Assembly: GCA_036435485.1 (NCBI GenBank)
Contig: CM071601.1
Coordinates: 186,966,939 to 187,030,938 of the forward strand
From: Saposhnikovia divaricata
Lineage: Eukaryota > Streptophyta > Magnoliopsida > Apiales > Apiaceae
Length of the DNA: 64,000 nt
Direction: 5' to 3'
Position 1 is the first letter of the stretch. Each line of letters begins with the position of its first letter. Shown one piece after another: positions 1-10,276 of the stretch. Both the position numbers and the translations under genes were made by a program. The notes beneath the pieces were generated by a model. The model was given only the letters and a program-made list of their open reading frames with translations. It was not told where the DNA came from and ran no database searches.

Positions 1-750
1 GAAAAATATGGTGTGATATTTTCGGGTACATATTAATGATTTTAAGATTTGTATAAATTAAAATGGCAACGTGTTTTAATTAGAAAGGAAATATTAATGA
101 TTGAAAGATATGATACGATTGATCTTTTTAGGTGTTATTATTTATTTTAGGTGTATTTATTTTTTTTATAATGAAGGGTAAATTAGTAAATTTACTAAGT
201 ACCAAAAAACAGGTACCAAAACTTTCAATGTTTCGGCTTTTATATAGTAAAAATTGAAAAGGACAGTTAACCAAGGCAAGTGAAAAAAATATGGTTATAT
301 GTTTTCTAATTAACAAATTCTGACTAATGACAGTAAGAATATAATTTGATTGATTTCTTTTTATTAGCTAATTTCTTTTTATTGGCATGGGGAGGTTGAT
401 ATCTCGTACTATATGAATTATTAGTAGTAAGGCTGAATAGTTACAAATGTAATTCTGATAAAAATACTGTGTTGACTGTATCATCAATTACTTTGCTTGT
501 TAAAAAGGCTGCTATCGGTTCAAACTACTTCTATGTTGATACACTCGATTAGCATTTGTTTCCTGATCATACCCGAGTATGAGGTTAAAGGTCATCTAAC
601 AGGGTCTATTAAGCAACTCGTCCTGAAAGTCATGCAAGCATTGTTTTTGGTACACACATATCATCTACAAACCCAGGATACAAGTAAACGAGGAGATTAA
701 GGATGATTCTCATGCAAGCATTGTTTTCTAGAATAACTTCATTTGTACGA
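1..750. other. Intergenic, no feature recognised
   Basis: AT-rich sequence upstream of the GPN2 gene. I see no convincing coding exon, RNA gene or repeat here; the short open frames are uninterrupted by chance and have no recognisable family features. Confidence 0.5.
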
Positions 751-1003
751 GTTATACCTTTTAACCCCCAAAGTATTTAAAATATACCTTTTAATCCCCA
801 AAGTATCTAAAGTATACCTTTTAACCCTCGGTATCGGTTTGTGAAATGTCTCTTTTGCCCATCCGAGTTATACCGTTTTTTTTTTTTGTACCGGTTTAAG
901 GGTTATTAGGACCTTTATGGATACTTCGAGGGTTAAAAGGAACGTTTTGAAATATTGAGGGCCGATGGGTATATCAATGGAAACTTTGAGGGTTAAAAGA
1001 TCA
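751..1003. repeat. Inverted/tandem repeat just upstream of GPN2
   Basis: Three direct copies of a 30-bp unit start at 754, 784 and 814, each beginning ATACCTTTTAA and continuing CCCC(A)AAGTAT. The right side (about 928-1000) holds inverse copies with GAGGGTTAAAAG. The arrangement gives a loose palindrome ending about 80 bp before the GPN2 start codon, so it lies in the promoter or 5' leader. It may be a degenerate MITE; no clear target duplication was found. Confidence 0.5.
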
Positions 1004-1083
1004 TTAAGCTTATAAACTATAGAAACTTGTAAAGTTAAAGAAAAAAGAAAAGACGACACAAGGAAAAGGAAGAGGGAAAGGGG

Positions 1084-4000
1084 ATGGTGTTTGGACAAGT
1101 AGTAATCGGACCACCTGGTTCAGGCAAGACTACTTATTGTAATGGCATGTCTCAGTTTCTCCCTCTCATCGGACGGTACCCTCTTCACTTTCTTACCATG
1201 CTTTGTTTTTTTAGGTTATTTGTTTTGTTTGGGCGGTCTGCCAACTGTTCGATCTATGTCTAAAAGAAGAGTAATGGTACAACATAATGCTTTAGCACTG
1301 TAGAGTATTTTATCTGGTTTGTTTATCTACTTATAATGTTTAAAATTAGGACTAGCAAACCTTTCTTAAACACACTTATTTGGACTTGAAATTGACTTGA
1401 GAGTTTAATTTTCACATGTAGAGTAGAGGTATTTTATTCTTCGGGCTTGGTTTAAATTTTGTAATTTGACAAAAAAGAAGCAATTTTGTCCTTGGCACAG
1501 GCAACTTTTAAAGTTTTTGTTGTCGTTTTATAATTGGAAACATATATTAGCTTGTAATCGGAAAAGTTAATTTGTAAGTTATGAATTAACTTGAACCTTT
1601 TGATCGGGAGGCATATTTGATTAGTTTTAATGCTTGTTTACCCAGTGCACACTCTGATGGTGTGGTTGTGTTCGATCCTTAAGAAGCTTGCTTAATATAG
1701 AGTATAGACAGATGAATTTGGAAAGCATAAGATATTGTACAGCCTATAATACATTGCATTCTGTGTACTGGTATTGTAATACAATTAAATATCATCTGAA
1801 GATGTAAAAGTTAAATTATTACTGTGAGGCCTTTCCATTTCTCTTCTTTGGGTAATCGTTTCCATTTCAATAAACGGTATCCGGACAAAGAAGGTTGATA
1901 TTCACATTATTTAAATTTCGGGTAACCAAGTATTGACAGTGAATATCAGTTTGACAGTTAAATGATTCTAGATTGCTAAGCGTATTCATTAAGTGTGAGT
2001 AGATTTTAAGCTAAAATATTATTTACTTGCATACAAAGTTAAGATATTCCAGTAGTAACTTTATAGTTTTTTGCATGCAGGAAGGTCGCTGTTATCAATT
2101 TGGATCCTGCAAATGATTCTTTGCCGTATCCTTTTCAAAATATACTTTTTCCAGTATTAAGACAATTGTTGGATTCATGTTGCTCACTACAATCAAAGTG
2201 TTTCTTAGGTTTTCCTTAAAGGTTACAGATATGAATGTGCGGTCAACATTGAGGATCTAATAAAACTAAGTGATGTGATGAATGAGCACTCTCTTGGCCC
2301 AAATGGAGGTGAGGTAGTTTTTATAAACAAGTGTAATACGAGGAACCACGTCCCCTGAAGGATTCCGCACTGAAGCAATGCACAAACAACCCATATGCTT
2401 ACCTATTTAGGATTTCATTTATATTAGTCACATGCTCATATGCCAGCTCACCTTGTGATGAGACTTATTACCTGCAACTGGTTTGGATAAGAAAAAGCTT
2501 TTCGATTGAGTTGAGTTTAGTTGTCCATGATGAGATTTTTACAAGTATCCCGATCGTTTATTTACACAAGTATCCAACAATTTGTAGTTATTGTATAGGT
2601 CTTGTGTATAGAGACTAATATTCTTTCTGTTGTATATGGCTATATGTATGGCTGCATTGTAAAGACATTTGTTGCAGGCTTTTAGATAACAGATGGAGTT
2701 TGTAGACCGATTTTATTTTAAAGGTGTTATGTGATCTTATTTGATCTAGCATACCTAATCAATTTTGTATGTGTCATAGGTCTTGTATATTGCATGGATT
2801 ACTTGGCGAAAAACATTGATTGGTTGCAGTCTAAGTTGGAGCCGCTTCTAAAAGGTTGGCTAACTTTTGTCATTACTTTTATATTATATTAGCCATTTAA
2901 TTGTTTCTGTTTGTTATTGTATATTATATTTGTAACGGAATCTCTGCCTTAATGAATCTTTCCATTTTTAGATGTATCATGCAACTGGGTCGATAAACAG
3001 TAGTAAAGCTGCTTGCTGATAGTGCAACACATGTCTGAGCATAGTAAAAAAAATCAATTTACAATCATGGAAGTTCCTCACTATAGGGATTATGATACAT
3101 GATATACAGTGATGATATAGCCAAGATTTGATAAGAGTTTTAATCCCTAGAAAAAAGTTTTAGCTTCTCAAAATTACAAAGAAAACAAAAGTTATTAAAT
3201 AATAACTCTTGCTTAAAGTGGAGAATGTAGGGAAGCGAGATATAACTTACAGTTCTGTCACAGATTTAATAATTTGTTCTTCCTTCTCCGTGTGGTTCCG
3301 CTCAAGCTCTGTGAAAGAGGAAACTAGATATGAAACTGTTGGAAACAATTTTCTGTATTATTACAAACCTTTTATTCCGAATTTGTACAAAAATACTTTA
3401 AACATCTAAATTTGATTGGGGTCAGAAAACTAAAGCTTCAATTTATGCAGTTGTTCACAAGTGTGACAGTCCCTGCTGATTGAAGCATTGATGGTCACAA
3501 ATGTGACAATTCTATAATGGGCATAATGCCTTTCTACTTGATGTTTTGCTTACTAATTCTTATATCATTGATACCAAGCTTTTATCAATATTTACATACA
3601 AATTTGAGCAGACATGTATCTTAGAGTTTACCATATTTCTGAAGTGGTAACTGTTTCTTTTTATTATTGATGTATTGTGGTTGTTTCTGTTTTATTAATG
3701 ATATACTTTGACATGCAGTCCTTTCCGTTAATAAGTTGTCACAAACGGTCATTTTCCATGCTTAAAACCGGAAAATCTGTTTTCCCAAATATGTAGAATA
3801 AAAAAATCATATATGGAAGGAAAGCACGAAATACTTTATTATGTGATTGTCACAGAGTTTCATTTTTCAAGAAAAGGAATTAATTTGTTGTATATTTTCA
3901 TTTTTATAGAAAGCTTGCAGGTTTTATGCAGAAGCCGGAGCTCTTATATTCATATTACTAGTTTTTTTCTAGTATTGTGATTGTTTTTTATGCTTCTACA

Positions 4001-4242
4001 TTTTGTACATTGTAATTTGAGTATGGAACTTTTCTGTTGGCATATTTCGTTTGTATTATGTATTACATAAAACTCTCAAGTCTCACCTAAGAGTAAGAAT
4101 ACTATCATTTTGCAGATCACTATCTCCTTTTTGATTTTCCTGGCCAAGTAGAGCTATTTTTTCTACACGACAATGCCAAGAGTGTTATCATGAAGCTCAT
4201 AAAGAAGCTGAATCTTCAGGTATGCTCTTATGTACAACAGGG

Positions 4243-4279
<37 letters not shown>

Positions 4280-4617
4280 CCTTTGCTCCATACAGAACAC
4301 TCTTATATAACAAACAACAAAGAACACCTTAGATCTATTAGATCCTTTGGCCCCGCTAGGGGCACCCAATACAAAAAGTTGTTATTTTCTTACCCTCTAT
4401 CAAGTCTGCAAAAAAATGAAAATTACTGTTCACTGATGACGTCACTGATGACGTCATCAATGAACAGTAAATTTTCAATTTTTTTTTTTTGCTGGTTTGC
4501 TAGAGGGTAAAAAAATAACAACTTTTTGTATTGGGTGCTATGACGGAACTCTTAAATTATATTAGATATGAGGTGTTCTTTATTGTTTGTTATATAAGGT
4601 GTTTGCTATGGAGTGCA

Positions 4618-4662
<45 letters not shown>

Positions 4663-6687
4663 AATCTAACGGAAGGACAATTGAATACTGGGACGAGTTA
4701 TGGTTGTCTTGATGCAATGTTTTTAGCCTTAAAGGAGTTTCTTTATCTCATTGCAGCTGACCGCAGTTCATTTAATTGATTCCCATCTTTGCACTGATCC
4801 CGGAAAGTACGTCAGTGCATTGCTTCTCTCCTTATCAACCATGCTACACTTGGAACTCCCGCATGTCAATGTTTTGTCGAAAATGGATCTTATTGAAAGT
4901 TACGGAAAGCTAGGTTAGATTATGGCTTTTATCTTGACATCATATAAAAATTCTTTGAAGCTTATTTTGTGTTACTCACCTCATTTATAACCATTTTTAT
5001 TGTCACACAGGTTTTAACCTTGATTTTTATACGGATGTAGAAGATTTGTCCTATTTGCAAAAACTACTCGCTCAGGATCCTCGATCTGCCAAGTACAGGT
5101 ACGTGTTTGTCTGACCAAAATGTTTTTCATGAATTTGTATCCATTTATTTTATAAGTTTACTTAACTTCAAGTCTTTGAAGCTGTTTCTCGCCTTAAATT
5201 TTAGCTCTATGTTATCTCATGTATACTTAAACATGATGCTAAAGAACTATTAGCAAGTACATTGACTAATTGATTGTTATACACAGTGATTTTAACACTC
5301 TGCATTCCTCTACTTGTGCTGTAAACCATGCTTTTTTTTAAAGCTAAAAAAGTTGCACTAGATGCTCATACTATTACTTTTTGTTGTCAGATTGCGAGTT
5401 GATGATATGAGTATGAAAAACAAGTGTCATGAGTCAATTACTTAATTAAGATTTGGGATATTTATATGAGTTAATCATGAGAATTTGTAGCTAAATTCCT
5501 TGTTTATCTAATAATAAAGAATAACACTACTGATACTTGTCTATATGAAAATCTAATTATTTTAGCTCTTTTTGTTTTTTCTAAAATAACTTCTGATTGA
5601 TAGGTTTGCATTTTTATTTTTAATAAATGTAGATTTTAATTTCTATTTCAATTATTGGACATAAGTCACATAACAGATGTAATTACCTAAACCTATCAGA
5701 CAATCACGTTATTGATAAAATATTGTAGCCTATATTTAGGCAGTTAATTTTAATATTGTTAAGCATAAGCATCTGACAAAGATGGTTTATTGAAATGACC
5801 TTAAGTTTGTGAATATTCTTTTGTTTTTATTGCAGGAAGCTGACAAAGGAGCTGTGTGACGTGATAGAAGACTTTAGTCTCGTCAATTTTTCAACTCTGG
5901 ACATTCAAGTCTGTATCATTTGTTTTCACTTAGTTACTTCTTACTTGAGTATGTTTGTTGAAAACTTTCTTTTTGTCTGTGTTTCAGGATAAAGAGAGCG
6001 TGGGGAATCTGGTTAAGCTGATTGACAAGTGCAATGGATATATATTTGCAGGCATAGATGCAAGTGCCGCAGAGTTCAGCAAAATTGCAGTTGGTCCTGT
6101 TGATTTTGATTATTACAGATATCCTTTTATTTGTTTTTTTGATGAATTCCTGCTCATTGTCTTTTCTGTGCTGATTATATCATTGATTACAATGACATTC
6201 AGCTACGTGTTGCAATATCTTCGGTTTGTTAAATGAATCTTAAAATTTTAAAAGAATGGAGGATAGTGCAATTGTGTCTATTGATACATACTAACTTTAT
6301 TATGAAATTTTTAAATGAGATTAGTAATATAAACAAAGGCGGAACTGGCAGGCTTTTGAGTCGAATTTTTAAGTCGTCTTTGAACATGCAACTTGTTGGC
6401 ATTTTGGCTAGTATAAACTTTAGCGGCAATCATTTCTAGATAAAACTTATTGCATTGTTTCTATTTTTAATGTTCCTTGTAACATGGCTGGACTTTTGGT
6501 TGGCTTCATATATTGCAGTTATGCTTGCCTACTTCTGTTTTTTCTTTTACTTTTGCATTTGATACGTTATCATGACTCGGTTTGCGTAACTGGTCCAATT
6601 TTGTATTGCTTAACATAGCTCTTCACAGTTGCAGCAGTGCAAGAGAAGTATGTGAAGGATGATGACAACTTTGATCTCAGTGACTAG
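1084..6687 (+). CDS. GPN2: GPN-loop GTPase 2 (ten exons)
   Basis: Small GTPase of the GPN-loop family (GPN2; QQT1-type in Arabidopsis). Family members act in the cytoplasm in assembly and nuclear import of RNA polymerases. I read the coding exons as 1084-1175, 2081-2125, 2229-2308, 2780-2854, 4116-4219, 4757-4913, 5011-5098, 5836-5908, 5988-6118 and 6627-6687. They total 906 nt, giving 301 residues and a TAG stop, normal for GPN2. The P-loop GPPGSGKTT is at residues 9-17, the diagnostic Gly-Pro-Asn tripeptide near residue 70, switch II DFPGQ near 103, and the guanine-binding motif SKMD in exon 6. All exon phases agree. The C-terminus is acidic (KDDDN). Most introns are GT-AG of the usual kind, but intron 2 and intron 9 carry U12-type signals. 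Intron 5 contains a MITE and two TA microsatellites. The start ATG follows a purine-rich leader. The reading is a spliced model from sequence alone; identity is firm, exact minor-intron boundaries are inferred. Confidence 0.93.
2126..2228 (+). other. GPN2: U12-type GT-AG intron (GPN2 intron 2)
   Basis: The donor reads GTATCCTTTT, matching the minor-spliceosome consensus, and a branch site TTCCTTAAA lies at 2212-2220, about 9 bases before the acceptor AG at 2227-2228. No polypyrimidine tract separates branch and acceptor. Splicing here joins CC to A in a proline codon and preserves the frame. Confidence 0.85.
4242..4658. mobile_element. Palindromic MITE in GPN2 intron 5, flanked by TA microsatellites
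   Basis: The core (about 4277-4622) has terminal inverted repeats: the left end reads TTTGCTCCATACAGAACAC and the right end, reversed, GCACTCCATAGCAAACACC; both continue into TTATATAACAAACAA and AAAGAACACC. The inner arms also pair (GGGTGC/GCACCC with AAAAAGTTGTTATTTT). TA dinucleotide runs of about 35 bp lie at both ends, so the element probably landed in, or expanded, a TA target. The centre carries two TGACGTCA palindromes. No coding capacity; superfamily not certain. Confidence 0.75.
6119..6626 (+). other. GPN2: U12-type AT-AC intron (GPN2 intron 9)
   Basis: The exon ends ..TATTACAG and the intron begins ATATCCTTTT, the AT-AC class minor-spliceosome donor. The intron ends ..CTTCAC at 6626, with TTGCTTAAC at 6606-6614 as branch site (one mismatch to TTCCTTAAC), about 13 bases before the end. 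This splice gives AG|A, GTT, GCA and keeps the conserved C-terminal frame to the stop at 6685. No GT-AG alternative keeps the frame and the conserved residues. Confidence 0.85.
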
Positions 6688-7330
6688 ATCGGGACTATTC
6701 TCAGGATCTATATGATTACATGTACTCTGCAGATGAATCTTGAAAAACGGAAACCTTTGGCCTGAGTTCCTGTAGCACATCACTCTGTAGTGTAATTATA
6801 ATCACAGAAGCTGCACTTAATTATAGTGTAATGGAGGTTGTACGGAGCCTAATATGGACTGGTGGTATGGCCAGAACTGCAATGGTTGGTTAATATGCCA
6901 GAAACCCCATTGTGTAGATGCAAAGATTATTGCTCTTTTTTTTTTTTTTTGGAAGAAAGTGTTTATTCTTGGTTAATGATTTACATCGCAACCCCATTGT
7001 GTAGATGCAAAGATTATTACCCGTTTTTTTGGAAGTGTTTAATTTATGTGTTTATTTTCTCAAATCTTTCGAAATTATCATTTACCGTGTAGTATAAGAT
7101 TTGTCAAAAGAAGTGACAGACTTCTGTAATATTTTACATCCTCTTTAGCATTTACTCACGTTAAAAAAGAAGCTATGTATGTAAAAAAATTCAACTACTA
7201 GAACACATAAAATTGTTTTTATAAAAGAAAAAAAAGGCATGTAATAAGTAATAAATTTATTTTAAAAAATTAATAAAAGAAAAGAAACAAAGAGAGCATT
7301 TTTATATTAGTAATAAAATTTAAAATATAA
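6688..7330. other. GPN2 3' flank with a 28-bp direct repeat
   Basis: Probable 3' untranslated region and intergenic DNA. A 28-bp sequence starting ACCCCATTGTGTAGATGCAA occurs at 6904-6931 and again at 6991-7018, followed each time by a pyrimidine run. No polyadenylation signal can be assigned with confidence. The rest (7100-7330) is AT-rich with nothing recognised. Confidence 0.5.
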
Positions 7331-7931
7331 GAGCATCTCCAACGGCAATCCCTATTTTCATTCCCTAAAATATAGTAAAATAATGATTACACAAAATATA
7401 GGTAACCAAAAAGTTGTTTTGCTCCAATGGTGTTACCTATATTCATTACCTATAACTTAAAAAATAATATTTAATCAATATTTTAGGTAGAGAAAAATGG
7501 TCCTATGGTTAACTATAGGAAATTTCCTAAAGTTAACCCATTAAAACTAGCTAGTTTTGATGGATTTCATTTCTTATTTAAAAGGGCCCCGCAGGGGGCA
7601 TTATTGATTGTGCATATGTGTCACAATCTTAATGGTTAACTTTAGGAAAATTTCCTAAAGTTAACTATAGGAACATATTACCCTTTTAGGTAATATAGAG
7701 AAGAGATGAGTGTGTTGGCATAGATATATATTATATTATAAGGAAAAAATGATGATGTGTCATCGTAGGGATTTGAATTTCTCTCCCCCTAAATATGGGG
7801 TTTGATTTTCTCTCCCCTAAAATTTATAGGGGATAGGGAGTATCATTGGAGCATCATTTTTAAGGCTGAACCCCTAAATTATGTACACCTAAGACAAATA
7901 TAGGTAAGGATCCTTTGTATTGGAGTTGCTC
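7331..7931. mobile_element. Tourist-like MITE (PIF/Harbinger type), TSD TAA
   Basis: Left terminus GAGCATCTCCAAC, right terminus reversed GAGCAACTCCAAT, flanked by TAA at 7328-7330 and 7932-7934. The 3-bp TWA duplication and the terminal sequence fit plant Tourist-like elements. About 601 bp with subterminal inverse repeats (CCCTATTTTCATTCCCTA against TAGGGGATAGGG) and no coding capacity. A second MITE is inserted inside. Confidence 0.75.
7499..7674. mobile_element. Second MITE nested in the Tourist-like element
   Basis: Long terminal inverted repeats: the left arm reads CCTATGGTTAACTATAGGAA then ATTTCCTAAAGTTAACCC; the right arm is its near-perfect inverse. The short centre holds GGGCCCCGCAGGGGGC. 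The pair of about 45-bp arms is distinct from the host element and interrupts it, so it is a later insertion. Target duplication not resolved. Confidence 0.65.
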
Positions 7932-8166
7932 TAATATCTAGAATATATTCGGAAAAACCGAGCTAATAGAAAAAAACGGGGTAATTTCTATCCTACTATG
8001 ATCTTAATGAGCCACTTGCAGGTCAGCAAATTCAAAAAATTGCATTAGTACTTACTTTCACTAATTTGACTTCGAATCGGTAAATAAAATAATAAACTAG
8101 TAATCAATATCGGTCTTAAAAGAATATTTCACTTAATCCTTCTATGACTACACCCATTTCAAATAT

Positions 8167-8368
8167 GGGTTTTTCTAGCGTGTGTTCAAGCCTTCAAGGG
8201 CACATGCTAATAATTCGTGCTTACTTAGTTGTCAAATTTTGATTGGTAGAAATTTCATTAATAATGATGGACCCCCTGCATGCACAAAAATATCTAACAA
8301 TCAAAATTTTTCAACTCATCAAACACGGATTCTTAACATGTGTCCTTGGGCATACACTAGACAAACCC
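8167..8368. mobile_element. Mutator-like MITE with 9-bp target duplication
   Basis: A 202-bp element with about 45-bp terminal inverted repeats (left GGGTTTTTCTAGCGTGTG, right reversed GGGTTTGTCTAGTGTATG). It is flanked by an exact 9-bp duplication TTCAAATAT at 8158-8166 and 8369-8377. Nine-base duplications are typical of Mutator-like elements. No coding capacity. Confidence 0.8.
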
Positions 8369-8673
8369 TTCAAATATTTGGCCAAATATTAACTAAACAT
8401 CACTAATACAATACTAACAGGTGAATATCCAAAAAATAATTATTTTCTCAAAAAATAAATAAATTAAGATGTCAAAATAAAAGTGATGCATATCTCACTG
8501 ATAAAATAATTATAATTTAAGGTTAAAAATTTCGAAAATCAGTTTTACTCGATTACGCATTCAAAATTCGAATAATCACATAATTTTTCGAATATTCTAA
8601 TATTTACTCGTTTTTAACATTTGATCACTCAATTATATCATTGACAAGTAATCATCGAATTACTTTGACCGCA

Positions 8674-8827
8674 CTAGATTATAGCCCGTGCTACGCACAC
8701 GGTATTTCATAATAATTTTTATAAAAATTATTAATATATAGGATAATTAAATAAATAAAATAATTTAATAAAGATTAAATAATAAAATCTTAAAACAACT
8801 AATATTAGTTCAATTAAATGCTATTTT
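8674..8827 (-). mobile_element. Helitron-like 3' terminus, truncated by retrotransposon
   Basis: Read on the minus strand, a hairpin CCGTG..CACGG (8686-8702) is followed by ATAATCTAG and then T, the usual Helitron end (hairpin, CTRR, insertion between A and T). The body runs right and is cut at 8828 by the LTR of a copia element; its 5' end was not found. Confidence 0.5.
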
Positions 8828-9092
8828 TGTTGAGTATTGACACACGAAAAGAATACAGAGGGGGGTGAATGAATTCTTTAACTTTTCTTGTTCTTGAATC
8901 TGTTTGGTGTATGTAGCAAGATACGTGTTATGTGTGTGTAGAACTATAAGTGCGGATAATGAACAACACAAGACACAATCTTCACTTTAATCTAATATTT
9001 TATTAGATAAAGATTTGCTACAAACTGTAAATACAAATGGTAGTATTCTCAGCTTCGTTTTCTCAGAAAGATGTATTTTCAATATGTGTATC
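8828..9092 (-). repeat. SIRE-type copia LTR (TCGAAT family), left part
   Basis: Starts TGTTGAGTATTGACACAC and contains the G-run AGAGGGGGGTGAATGA that resembles the same region of the other two copia LTRs in this window. It is interrupted at 9092/9093 by the intact copia element and resumes at 22141; the bases GTATC repeated on both sides are the target duplication. Confidence 0.8.
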
Positions 9093-10104
9093 TGTTATTC
9101 CCAGATTACACACTTGTATAATTGTAGAAGGGGGGGGTTGAATACAATTCTTGATATTTATAAATTTCTGATAAGAACTTCAGAAACTTATGAAGAGATA
9201 ATTGCAATGTAAGAATTATACACAAACACATATAAAATCAGGTGGTTAAAATGCACCACCTGAAGCTTTTATTTGAAGAAAACTCTGTGATACAAAATGT
9301 ACACAGCTGCCGTTTTACAACTCTTTGCTTCTAAAGATATTCAAGAAACCCTAAGCAAATATGTCTGTTTTCTTAACCTACAAAGAGTTGCTACACTTGG
9401 TTATATATCCCAAGTTTTACAAGTACTACTGGAATAAGATAATACTAATCTAATTCTAGTTGACTTGCTACTACACTCCAAATACATATGTAGCCGAAAG
9501 GTTGTCCTTGTGTTCAGACATGTCTCCTGCACCTTTCTTGTATTCATAGTGTAAATGGAATGCTTCTTTCTTCTGTGTTTCCAAAGTATGGCTGCCATAC
9601 TGCTTTTTGTATCTACTATAAACTCATGTGATCTGTCAGTCAAACATGTCCTTATCAACTGCTAATCTCCAGCTAATCATAGAAAACAGTGTCAATGATT
9701 ATCCGTTGATGATGTATACTGACATCCGTTGATGATGTATAGAGCAGTATCCGTTGATATTGGGACTTGAGCTGTATCCGTTGATAGAGTGAATTTGAGT
9801 TGTATCCGTTGATAGAGTTTAGTCTTCATCCGTTGATACACTTTCACTTAGACAGAATTACATAGCATAGCTTATTTACAATTGGCTACCCTATTCTGCC
9901 TATCCGTTGATAGTCAACATGACTGTGGATAAAAACACTATCAACTGATAACATAGAGATACTGCAGTGTGCTACAAAACCTCATCCGTTGATGAGCTAC
10001 CTGTCAACGGATAGAGTTATAAATCCTCATCCGTTGACAGCTACAAAACCTTAAACAATTTGATTGATTGTGAAGTTATCATCAAGTACAACATATTCCT
10101 AACA
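9093..10104 (-). repeat. 3' LTR of the intact copia element
   Basis: Bounded by TG..CA (as TGTTATTCCC .. CCTAACA on the plus strand). Holds ten copies of ATCCGTTGAT/C or its inverse: 9701, 9724, 9749, 9776, 9804, 9828, 9902, 9984, 10003 and 10029, plus a one-mismatch copy at 9940. A TATATAA box on the minus strand (9401-9407) is the likely core promoter position. The 85-residue open frame inside is not considered a gene. Confidence 0.95.
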
Positions 10105-10118
10105 ATCTCCCCCAATTT
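10105..10118 (-). other. Polypurine tract of the intact copia element
   Basis: Read on the minus strand AAATTGGGGGAGAT directly abuts the 3' LTR, the expected position for plus-strand priming. Confidence 0.85.
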
Positions 10119-10276
10119 ATACTTGATGGCAATAAAGCATAAATTCAGGACCTTGATGATAACAAAACATTCCTAAAGATATATAAAGAACAATACATAA
10201 ATTGTATTAAGCTACAATAATTAAAAACTGAAAGTTTGAGAAATTTACAGAGAAGTGCTCCTCTAGACTGAGCAGA

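Noticed and set aside
4163..4779. Open frames around the TA repeats in GPN2 intron 5
   Set aside because: They read through TA microsatellite (Ile-Tyr repeats) and MITE arms.
9401..9658. 85-residue open frame present identically in both copia LTRs (also 21437-21694)
   Set aside because: It lies within the LTR over the TATA region, has no domain features and is duplicated only because the LTRs are.
9690..10040. CRISPR-like or simple satellite reading of the ATCCGTTGAT cluster
   Set aside because: Spacing is irregular, both orientations occur, and this is a plant retrotransposon LTR.
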